Origin: Agrostemma githago | Lineage: Eukaryota; Streptophyta; Magnoliopsida; Caryophyllales; Caryophyllaceae | Assembly (NCBI GenBank): GCA_958450325.1 | Contig: OY288248.1 | Span: forward strand, 44,964,005 to 45,028,004 | Direction: 5' to 3' | Length of the DNA: 64,000 bases | Part shown: one piece after another, positions 33,521-43,334 of the stretch | How positions within the stretch are numbered: position 1 is the stretch's first letter | Layout: every line of letters starts with the position of its first letter | Program-made: the position numbers and the translations under genes | The notes under the pieces: generated by a model | What the model was told of the DNA's origin: nothing | The model's database searches: none | Seen by the model: the letters and a program-made list of their open reading frames with translations, nothing else

Positions 33521-34283
33521 TATCAAGTTGAGCAAAAAATTGAGCCTGAAATTGGTTAAAAATGGCAAGAAAACGAAAAGAAGGCGAGAGGGAAGTCGCA
33601 TTGAGTTTGGAACGAAATAACCAAACGCCCTTTAAATCGCGTTCTTATTCCGGGTCGATAAAACAAAACCCCAGTCGCACGGTTCCAGGAACCTGAAATT
33701 CAGGGCGCTGAGGTCTGGGTGCCTCAATACTGTGTCGCCCGAAGGCTCACACCTGACTTTTCGACTCAAAATAAAGATCAATTTAATCCAGATACGGTTT
33801 TCAATACCCGAAGAACGTACACCCGTCCACTAGCAAAAAGAAACAATAGCACACCGCGTAAACCTCCCTTGCGTAGTAACCAACAACATTATCATCCCTG
33901 GCGGAGCGACCAACAATACAATCCTCCCCAGCAGAACGTCATATAAGCCATCATAGTCTGTTACGCAAACCAATAAAAATCCCCAGCGGTACCCATTAGC
34001 TCAAGCCATTCTCTGATACCAAATCCAAATAGCAAACCCTTCAACAAAGTTGCAAAAACAAATCGATTATCCTAGCAAATCTTTAATCCAAAGCAACCGA
34101 TCTATATCCCTAGTGGAAAATCATGAACCCAAGTCCAAGATACAAAAGCGAGCAAAAAGAAGCAGGAAGGAAGAAGCAATACAAACACATTTATGCACTC
34201 GCCAATACTTTATGCAACGATCCTAGGAAAGATAAAAGTACAAATATAATTACCAAAGGCCTATGAAGCCACTCACCAAAAGC
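33521..34283. other. Upstream flank of PMD pseudogene
   Basis: GC-rich stretch at 33650-33750 comparable to the one upstream of the plus-strand PMD copy; otherwise no coding. Short repeated steps CCCTGGCGGAGCGACC / CCCCAGCAGAACG at about 33895-33940. Confidence 0.4.
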
Positions 34284-34915
34284 AAAGTCCAAGAATAGAT
34301 GGAACCTATTCCAAAGAATACATTACTTAGGCTATGTTCTTTTGGACTGAAACTGACTGAACTTAACTTAACTGAACTTAATTTAACTAAAACTGACTGA
34401 AATATAGAGACAAAATATGCCTTCTGGAGCTGAACTGAACTGAACTGAACTGAAATTGATTGAATATTAGTCCAAAAGAACAGGGCCTTAAAGCCCAAGA
34501 ATAGATGAAACCTATTCCAAAAGAATACATCACGCAAAGTGCAGGAATAGATGAAACCTATTCCAAAGAATACATTACGCAAAGTCCAGGAACAGATAGG
34601 GATTTGTTCCTAAGAATACATTATGCAAAGTCCAGGAACATATAAGGATCTGTTTCAAAGAATATATTATGCAAAGTCCAGGGATAGACAAGAACCTATT
34701 CCAAAGAATACATTATGTAAATTTCAGGACCAGACAAGATATGTTCCAAAGAATACATTATGCAAAGTCCAGGAATAGATAGGGACCTGTTCCAAAGAAG
34801 ACAATTATGCAAAGTTCAGGAATAGATAGGATCTATTCCAAAGAGTACATTATGCGAGGTTTAGGGATAGACATGATCTATTCCACATAATACAATTATG
34901 TAAAGACCAGGGACT
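34284..34915. repeat. Minisatellite, about 45-bp period, about 9 units
   Basis: Units of the form CCAAAGAATACATTATGCAA, AGTCCAGGAATAGATAGG, with AATACAT-like steps at about 34316, 34524, 34569, 34615, 34661, 34707, 34752, 34799, 34843 and 34889. The first two are separated by a MITE. The array lies on the far side of the PMD frame from the integrase, the same relative position as the 82/52-bp arrays in the other Tat-type remnant. Confidence 0.9.
34330..34487. mobile_element. Tourist-like MITE, 158 bp, TSD TTA
   Basis: Terminal inverted repeats GGCTATGTTCTTTTGGACT and (rc) GGCCCTGTTCTTTTGGACT, flanked by TTA at 34327-34329 and 34488-34490. The interior is rich in ACTGAACT steps on both arms and is strongly self-complementary. 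A 3-bp TTA duplication points to the PIF/Harbinger superfamily. The insertion interrupts one minisatellite unit. Confidence 0.85.
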
Positions 34916-37331
34916 CAAGCATGAGGTCTATTTCGAAGATAAAGTGATAGGGCTAAGTCGTATCCCTAATCAAAAGTACCCTAAGAACACCAACTAATAA
35001 TATACATAGTGAAGTCAGGGATCGAACCACAAGGAGATGGGATTTAACTGTCTATTACTAGGAATTAGATTCTAGATTATAGATCACAGTTGTTCTTGGG
35101 TTTTGTAAGTAGAAGCTAAAAACTAAGACAAGACAATAATACGGTAAAGGTCTAGGATCGTAGGTTCACTATGAATATTAGTCGGGGTCAGGGAATTAAC
35201 TAACTAATCATTAATCGAACTACCTAAGGTGCAAGTCCGGTCAGTACAATACAACCTTTAGATCTAAACTTAACCTGCGATCGCTAGCATTAAGTCAGTC
35301 TACCCCAATTATCGTGGCCTAATTAGTTCTTAATCCTATTGATGAAAAGTCCTAATTTGCTATGCTAATCAATTGAATTATGCATAAGACAATCAATCAG
35401 ATTTAAGACGATAAACAAGCAATAGTTCATGCGATTAACAAAAAATCAATTAATTATAACCCCGACTAATATGCACAGATTCCCCTTAAACCTAGATGAG
35501 AAATTAGCTACGCATAATAATAAAACTAATCAAACAAACAAGAATTAAATTGAATCTAAACATATCAAGATGAGTTAAATAAAAAGTAATAACATTCGAA
35601 CAATAATGAAAGACAATAAATTGAAAGAAGTAATAATACTAGAACAATAAATAAAGATGAATTGAAAGAGAATTGAAGTTGAATACCGAATGATTAACAA
35701 AATTGTAAAAAATCTCTAGGTAGGTAAACTAAACTATGAAAACTGAGTAATCAAAAGTGTCCTGCTTGTCTCGTCCTAACAGGAATAAATAAGAAAGAAA
35801 TTTAGGTCAAAAGAAGTGTGGACTAAATAAGCTTAGCGGCCCAAAAAGAAGGTCACTCGATCGAGTCCAAGGAAAGGGACTCGATTGAGTAGACCCCTAA
35901 AAAGTGACTAGGGAACGGCCACTCGATCGAGTAACGATGTGCGTCACAGCATCGCGCGCTCGACCCCCCTCCTCCGCTCATAATTGACACACAATTCTCT
36001 CATCTCAAGAGCACCACACAACTTGTAGCTCTTCTCTTGTGTCGCACTCCACGACATTAGGAACGATCTACTCGAATCGTTATCTCCTCGATTCGCATTC
36101 CACGAATCAACGCTACTCGTCGTAGTTCCTCGAGTTCCTGACTCGAAAGGATGAAAAAGGGCACTTGTGTTGATCTGTCGACTTGCCTTCCACAATAGCG
36201 AAGCTTTGCTGAAATCGTTGCAGGACCTAAAGAAGTTCATCCGTCCAAGTCGATATCATCACTAGGTTGTCATCTCAACCAAACTTTACATATCGCACTT
36301 TAATTATGCATTTTGATATCGTCAAGTCTGATTTATGTGGATACTAATTCCACGATGCTTTCCCCATTTCCACTCCAAATGGTATACAAGCCTTACTCTT
36401 ATTTGGCTTAGTCAAGATCAACTCGTCTAAAATACGTAACGTCCACAACTTCAACCCCAATTACTAAAACATCTAAATCGAATTTGAGTAGTCATTATAA
36501 GATCCGCTTTTTGTCGTCTATACATCGTACATCGTCTAGTGTACATTCTGAGGGTACAACTCCTCGTACAACATGATCTACCTATGTTTCGCATTTTACC
36601 GCATTCGTATTTTTTACCTCTTTTATAACCATAATCGCATGCTAAATCACCTAACACGAAATCAAAATGTAAACAACTAAGGCTAATCAAAAAGAGCCGT
36701 GGTCCAGTCCTGTATTAATCTAGATGCTCACACCTCACGCGTGGTTAGATACATCTCTATTAATGTCGTACAGACGTACTTTAAGCAGAATACCATGTAA
36801 GATATACCACGAGAATGACTAATATTCGTATTATCACGTTAAAACTGATTTGCTAATACGAATATTATATAGTACTCTCTACTCTCCTACGTGCATCTTT
36901 ATATGGCCTGCTTGTCACGTGAAATCGCATGCAAAGAATGTAAAAACACTTACTTTGAGGACAATCTACTTTCTCCTAAAACAACCGACATAGCAAAGGC
37001 ATATGGTTAATTAAAACAATGGTTGTTATCGCATTTACACCACATTGAAACGAAGTTATCCACCCAGCGATTGATTAGTAGAGGCCGCTACGTGCGGGCG
37101 GGATTGGGTGTTGACGTCTATTCGATTTTGGCTTCCCAATACATACTCTCACCCCTTACTCACAATCTACGGTTTCCGGATGTCTGAAACCATTGGCAAT
37201 GAGAGTCATTCTAGACATGGAATGCTTAAGGGTACAAGATTCTATCTTTAGGTTCCCATGTCACTCAGCTTTGAGTCGGCTAAGGATTAAAGTTGACTTG
37301 AACGGTTTCCGAGCATCCCAAAATTGCTCGG
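34916..37331. other. Possible Tat-type LTR, boundaries not defined
   Basis: Mostly AT-rich without coding support, including an opposite-strand 98-codon frame at 35944-36240 without a domain. Segment 34955-35045 (GGGATCGAACCACAAGGAG) resembles motifs common in plant LTRs. CTCGATCGAGT recurs at 35856-35930. A Tat-type primer site at 37332 suggests that an LTR ends at 37331. No partner LTR was found in the window. Confidence 0.35.
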
Positions 37332-37349
37332 TGGCGACTCCACGAGTCG
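37332..37349 (+). other. Candidate Tat-type primer binding site
   Basis: TGGCGACTCCACGAGTCG resembles the TGGCGACTCC start of primer sites used by Tat/Ogre elements (tRNA-Arg type, from memory). If right, an LTR ends at 37331 and an element runs rightwards. Confidence 0.4.
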
Positions 37350-37612
37350 GCAACAAATTCGGTTCACTAAAACGGTTTCCGTACCAAATGATCCGGCCTT
37401 TAAACATTTACAACCACATCTCGATCGATTCAACGGAAACATTGATGCGCCCGTACATCTATCTAGTACAATTCAAATCTTCAACCAAATCAAAGTCCAA
37501 CACATCGCCTCGAACGCAGCATCAGACCGACCCACGCTGTAGAGACGGGCCGTGTGGGTCACCGCGATGGTCCGCGCAGGTGCTCGTGGAGAGTGGGTGG
37601 CAGCGTCCACAA

Positions 37613-38629
37613 GTAGCTTCAACAACCACATTTTCGACATCCTCATTTTCCGTACTCTCCTTATTGAACACTTGTTCATTTACCATTTGAGTAGTTTCCA
37701 TATCAACATTTTCCACATTCTCATTTCCTAGAGGAGTAGTTTGAGTGTTAGAATACATGAAAAGGTTAACATCCGGACTGAGTTGAAAGCTGTCATTCGA
37801 GTTCAGCAAACTGTATCTCGACATCATTGGGTCTCTCTCCTTCTTTTTCTTCTTCTTCTTCTTCTTCTTCTTCTTCTTTGGTAACTCTGTTTTTTTGGCA
37901 GAACTAAGATATTCTACCCTCTGATCTATTATTTTTAGTATACGTGGAGTCAGATCATCTAGACCGAAGTCTACTTTTGAAAAAGAAGGTAATTCATTTT
38001 GACATGTAATTGTTTTTTCTTCTCCTTCTTTTGTTGTGTCCTCATTGACAACTTGTGACGCGATACAAGTGACATCCTTCCATTTGCTTTAGCTTCTTTG
38101 CAGTAAAAGATGAAACATAAGTAGTGTATTCAAGTTATACTTATATGCAATACTGTAATAAATTCTATGAATGGATGATTGTATATAAATGCTATTGTAC
38201 TATAAACGATTTTCTAGATTCTATGAATGAATGTAAGGGCTACTGTAGTGTACATAGAATTAGAAAACGTGCATATAATTAGAGTATATAAAAGAACAGA
38301 AAATAAATCAATGAAAAAATGTTACCACTCTCTCTTGACTGTTCTTCTCTTTTGGATTTTGCAAGTTTCTCCATAAATCCATTTGTCAAATTTTCCAAGT
38401 CTATGAGTGGTTTGCATTGTGGGGAGGCAACCTTTTCACCCTTTATTGCTTCTTTCAAACCCCTGAAAGACTTTAAGAATTGACGAGATTGGCTGATCAA
38501 GTTTTGTACCCAGTCCATTGCTTCCTTCGCCTCCTCATTATCATCTTTCACTTCACCCTCAACGTTCACATTGTCTTTTACTTTCCCATTCACCTTCAAA
38601 TTTTCCTTTTCTAGCTCCTCCATCTTCAC
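37613..38629 (-). pseudogene. Unidentified gene fragment with Lys run, probable intron
   Basis: On minus, a Glu/Lys-rich stretch begins MEELEKENLKVNGKVKDNV (about 38623) and runs to a possible donor AGTG|GTAACAT near 38325. A possible acceptor after a T-rich tract lies near 38105. The frame continues with DLTPRILKIIDQRVEYL and a run of lysines encoded by the (TTC)n tract at about 37846-37878, then an Asn/Val/Glu-rich part to about 37613. There the sequence switches abruptly to unrelated GC-rich DNA. No family recognised; it could be a captured gene piece inside a transposon. Confidence 0.45.
37846..37878. repeat. (TTC)n microsatellite
   Basis: About eleven TTC triplets in a row; on minus it encodes the lysine run of the fragment at 37613-38629. 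Confidence 0.9.
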
Positions 38630-39747
38630 TAGGGAAGAAACCTTATAACTACAGGTTTCACAGTCATTCCTCTTATACCAATCAAGGTGATGTAATGGTA
38701 CACAAAACCATTACCAAATGTACTTTATTTTTTTGCTTCAACTAATATTCTCTTGGAAATGGAATCTTGTGTGCAAAACAACAATGTTGGGAATGCACGA
38801 ATATGTTGGATGTTTCTATAAAAGATTCGTTGGAGATAGATAAAAACAAACACCATTATAGGTCAATCAAAGCACTTGTTTCTCTCTGTTGTATTCATTT
38901 TCCACAAATCAACAGCCTCAATGAAAGCATTAAGACATAATTGGCACCAATTAAATGTAGGGATCAAAGACACGTCGACTAAAGATTCTAGTATCTTTAA
39001 ACTTGGACTTTTAGAACAGCTTCCTTGTATAAAAATAGAGCAAAGGTAAACTATGAGGTTCCGCTTGAATTGATCCCCCCCTATCCTTCTGAGTTGTTAG
39101 CATGAATTGCAATACATTGTTTATCAGCCTGAACCAGTAAATTGTTGCTTAAACTCATCAACTAATCCATTATATTCGTTTGACTTGTCATCATATGAAG
39201 CTAGGACAATGTCATTCGGTCCCATAGGAAACCTAGTTGCTATGTGTACATCTGATGGAAAGATTTATCGCGGATCGCGACACCAAGTAAACCAACGAAC
39301 CTAACTAGTAGCTAGGGCAAGTCGGGTCTAACCACGAAGACATAAAAGGTCAGACTATAGTTCGCCAAGAGACAAGACGAAGTCACAAGGAACAATGGAG
39401 GAGAATAGTTTTGATTTGGATAAAGACTAGAAACTAAGATTAACATAAACAAAACAATTCAATTAAGACTAAATTAAAACAATAAACAACAAGGACAATA
39501 GCTAAGATGATGAATAATTCAAGAAGGGAAATAGTAGGGTTACGTCAGTTAGGTCCTTGGAAACCACCTTGTTGAACTTGATTATTGAAGTTCCCTTGAT
39601 TATTAAACCCTTGTTGATTGTTATAGTCACCTTGGTTTTGATAAGCATTTTGTTGTTGAAAGGCCTTTGATTGCCTTAGTAACCTTGGTTGACTTGGTTG
39701 CCCCTAAAGGGAGGAGCAACATATGGTTGTCGACGTAGTTGTTGACA
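38630..39747. other. No recognised feature
   Basis: A 65-codon plus-strand frame at 39107-39304 has no domain. The sequence around 39270-39400 (CACCAAGTAAACCAACGAAC) looks like transposon-derived unique sequence, but I cannot name it. Short CCTTGGTTG/TTGTTGAAA steps at 39560-39740 may be a low-complexity coding remnant. Confidence 0.4.
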
Positions 39748-39953
39748 CTACTACAAAACATCAAATAGACAACTCCTAATAGACATCAGAGGTTGTTAAC
39801 AACTGATGAATAATACTTATAAATATGTTTTGTTTGAGAAACAGATGTCTTTATAGGATAATAGACAACTGAGTTTTGTAAAAATAGTTGTCTATATATT
39901 ATACAACTGTTTTTATTAACATCAGTTGTCTATTCTAGTTTTCACACTACTAG
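39748..39953 (+). mobile_element. CACTA-type transposon end or small derivative, truncated
   Basis: Begins CACTACTACAAAACATC, the classic CACTA terminus, followed by sub-terminal copies of AGACAAC/AGTTGTCT in both orientations. The right end reads TTTTCACACTACTAG and is cut by the LTR of element J at 39954, so the right terminus and target duplication cannot be checked. Confidence 0.65.
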
Positions 39954-40962
39954 TGATGTGAGTTGAAATGAACTTTGAAACAAGAATGAGAGATATGATT
40001 AGTATTCTGAAATGGAACGTGAATGAGTAACCAAAACAGAAAGAAAAGATAGTTTTAAGGATGAATAAACCGTAACCAAGGATAGTATGCTAGGTGAAGT
40101 AGACCTATACTCCAACAAAGCGGTTGCTAGATCAAACACTCGATTGAAATAGCGAGTTTAGAGTTTGTAACGCGACTCACTCTAGACTTTGTCTTGTAAA
40201 CTACAAAGACGAAACAGAAAGCTCAGCTTTACTCAAGTTTTTGTTATGCAAATTGGATGATTTATTCCTTCAAAATGACCGGCTATATATAGCCTACAAG
40301 AGCCTTTAAACCGGCTAGTTTAGGGTGACAAAAACAAACACTAAACCTATTGTGAACTAGGAGCTAATTACAAAGTTGGGAGCTAATAACAAAGAGATGT
40401 GAACATGGAGCTAATAACTATGCTAAGTGAAGAGTAATCAGCCGTGGTCTTCTTATGTGAACATGGAGATGAAAACAAAGCTTGAGTTGGAGTAATGAGG
40501 CGCGGCAACAATGTGAACATGGAGCCAAGAAAAAGGCCAACAAAGGAGCCTTCCAACGTGCACACCATAAGGACACAATCAGCCTCATAACTTCAGTACT
40601 CTTCCCATGTTTGATTGAGTGTGAAACCAAGTTAATGTCTTCATTTAACCGTGATTACTTGCTTCTTTATTCAGCTCTAACTTGAGCTAGCTCCATTATT
40701 TGAAGATGACCCCTTATTAGTGCTAATGTAGCTGGACTATGTTTATGTAGGAGCTAGTATTCTTTCATTGAGCTCTTTAGTACTTCCTTACTTGGATTAG
40801 TAGCTTCTTGATTTGGATCATCCCCTCCCCCTTGAAAAGGAATTGCCCTCAATTCTGAAATGTCAATTTTATCAAGGTAAGGAGAAAAATCTTCCATTAG
40901 GAGCGTGGCTTGGACTCCATAATCATCTGGCAACCTCATCTTGCAAGTGTTGTTGTTACCCT
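39954..40962 (-). mobile_element. Element J: gypsy 3' LTR plus polyprotein tail, truncated
   Basis: LTR 39954-40820 (867 bp), then purine tract rc (CCCCTCCCCCTTG) and the last about 47 codons of the polyprotein (LPDDYGVQATLLMEDFSPYL, then ELRAIPFQGGGDDPN), running out at 40962. The C-terminal reading into the LTR (NPSKEVLKSSMKEY) matches element G, so J belongs to the G subfamily. All further interior and the other LTR are missing because the sequence changes to a Cassandra LTR inside the coding region. Confidence 0.9.
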
Positions 40963-41273
40963 TGTAACACCCCGGCCCAATCCTAGGACCAGAAATGTTA
41001 ACTGCGGTAGCCCGCCAGGCTTTGTACTGGTCCCACAGACCAACACGAGTCCTTTCCAGCACATTTTGTCCTCACTCACGCGCATCCCGGAAACCTTCCC
41101 AGGAGGTCACCCATCCTAAGATTGCTCCCAGTCAAGCACGCTTAACTGCAGAGTTCTTATGATGGGCAAACCAGAAAAGAAAGTGCACTTTGTTGATATG
41201 AGTAGTACTTCAAATCCCTTTAAGCAAAGCTCATAAATAGGACATCTTCAATCAATGTGGGGTGTTTCAATCA
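40963..41273 (-). mobile_element. Solo Cassandra LTR without target duplication
   Basis: 311 bp, the same length as 32070-32380, from TGTAACACCCCGG to TTTCAATCA as read on plus, with the 5S-like segment inside. The flanking 5-mers are ACCCT (left) and GCTCC (right), which do not match. The left flank is element J coding sequence and the right flank is Tat gag, so the two sides come from different loci. Confidence 0.9.
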
Positions 41274-42534
41274 GCTCCTCCAAGGCCAAGAAGGAAAGCG
41301 TACCAACCAGAACCTCGACTCCAGAAGGATTCGTAGGAGAAGCTTCCAGTGGAGCGGGGTCACCAGACCTGATGCAGAGTATGCTCCAGGGAATCAATGC
41401 TCTGCGCCAAGCAGTAGAAACCCTGCAGAAAGACAACCAAGATATCAAGGCTCGAATCTCGGCAGCAGACAAGACTCCAGTTGCATCGCTCCAGATGTCA
41501 CCAGAGATGCTGCCTCTGATGCCTAGGGGAGAACTCAGCACCCGTAGGGAATCGGCAGCTGGCAGGAAGACCACCAGAAAAGTCCCTTCAGAGTTGGTCA
41601 CCAGACTGGAGCTAGGATTGGCTCCACCAGGCCCGGTTATTGAACCCCAAGGGTTGGGTTACTTGACCTATGGCCCCACACCCGACAGATCTCCTACCGC
41701 AGGTAACTTTCTCTCCAACATCGAAAGTCGAGAGACTAACTCACTATCTTCTGCAGGCACCCCTGTCCACCAGACGCCAGGATGGCAATTTGTAACTCCA
41801 CCAGGGATGATCACCTTATCCAACAACCAGCCCTCTGGAGGAATGTGGACAACGCCTACCCTCAACCAGCAGGCGTCAGAGTGGCAGCCCAGATCCGTGA
41901 CAGCAGCAGCACCTTTACCTCCTCCTCCTAACAGTCAACATCCTGGGGAACCTTATGCAGGGAGTACTCCTTTCAACTTTTCTCCTCCTGTCTCTAACCC
42001 TCTTGCAGGAACAATCAGCACAGCAGATCAGCAACGCCAAGAACTGAAGGAATTGAGGGACCTGATCAACAAGATTCCTAGAATGCCACGCCCCCTGGAG
42101 AGAGCAGCTAGGGACAGCTACGCAGATTCACCCTTCATCGATGATCTAGCCTGTGTTGCTGTACCCAAGGGCTTCATGCCACCAGCCATGACGCTTTATG
42201 ATGGCACTGCAGACCCCCTAGATCACATCAACCAGTACAAACAGAAGATGATGGTGGTGACCGCTACGGGGCCCCTGAAGGAAGCCTGCATGTGCAAGGG
42301 GTTTCGCTCCACTCTGTCAGGAGCAGCCCTCCATTGGTTCGTTGGTCTGCCTAACCGAAGCATCACCTCCTTCGCTGACCTGGTCAATGCCTTCAACCAG
42401 CAGTTCGCCAGCAGCAGAAAACGAGAAAAGCAGACCAGTGATTTGTATCGGGTGGTGCAGAAGTTCGAAGAATCCACACGCGACTTCCTCAACAGATTTA
42501 ACAAGGAGAAAGTAACCATCCCCAGATGTGATGT
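41274..42534 (+). pseudogene. gag: Tat-lineage gag, 5' part
   Basis: Open frame entering from the Cassandra LTR, so the true N-terminus is lost. A Pro/Ser/Gln-rich region (about residues 10-260) precedes the capsid-type domain: YDGTADPLDHINQYKQKM, then AALHWFVGLP, FNQQFASSRKREKQTSDL and STRDFLNRFNKE. These are features of plant Retrotrans_gag in the Tat lineage. The frame runs on into element E's LTR, whose insertion at 42535 ends it, and it resumes at 47444 after E. Base composition is richer in G+C than the neighbouring AT-rich element C. Confidence 0.85.
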
Positions 42535-43293
42535 TGATCCGAATAAGGAGACTAAGGAGTTCAATGAAGTGACACTAGCTCCTCTTAGCTCAAGTCAAGC
42601 CACACTAGCTCCTCCTACTAGCTTAGTGGTATGTCTTCTCCAAGTACTAAGTTAGCTCACAAGGGAGCTGAATAAAGGAGTAAAGAAGTCAAGGTTGATT
42701 ATGGGCTGATTGGTTACTTCGTTTTTAGCTCCATGTTCACATGGTGTGTACACTCAAGCTTTGGTGTTGGCTCCATGTTCACACAAGACTACACGGCTGG
42801 TGCAAGCTTTGGTTTTAACTCCCTAGCTTTGGTTTTAACTCCTTGTTTACACTAGCTTTGTTTTTAACTCCAACCTTGTATTTAGCTCCTAGTTCACATT
42901 AGTCTAGCTTTGTTATTGTCACCCTTAACCAACCGGTTTTAAGGGTCTTGTAGGCTATAAATAGCCGGCCATTTGAAGGAATAAACATCATCCAATTTGC
43001 AAATTAAAACTTGAGTAAAGCTAAGCTTTCTGTTTCGTCCTTGTAGTTTACAAGACAAAGTCTAGAGTAAGTCGCGTTACAAGCTCTAAACTCGCTATTT
43101 CAATCGAGTGTTTGATCTAGCAACCGCTTTGTTGAAGTATAGGTCTACTTCACCTAGCATACTATCCTTGGTTACGGTTTATTCATCCATAAAACTATCC
43201 TTTCTTTCTGTTTTGGTTACCCATTCACGTTCCATTTCAGAATACTAATCCTTCTTTACATTCTTGTTTCAAAGTTCATATCAACTCACATCA
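42535..43293 (+). repeat. 5' LTR of element E
   Basis: TGATCCGAAT...CTCACATCA. U3 (about 42720-42905) holds 6-8 degenerate copies of AGCTCCATGTTCACA / TTTAACTCC steps. The TATA box follows at 42956. Confidence 0.97.
42956..42963 (+). promoter_or_regulatory. TATA box of element E 5' LTR
   Basis: TATAAATA inside GGCTATAAATAGCC. The same box is at 47106-47113 in the 3' LTR, and GGCTATATATAGCC or GGCTATTTATAGCC is at the matching place in every LTR of the family. Transcription would start roughly 30 bp downstream. Confidence 0.75.
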
Positions 43294-43334
43294 TTAGTGG
43301 TATCAGAGCTTTGGTCATCCATTTATACGTAAGC

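Noticed and set aside
34011..34022. Possible tRNA-Met primer site (CTCTGATACCAAA on plus)
   Set aside because: Only about 11 bases match and no LTR edge was found beside it; left unassigned.
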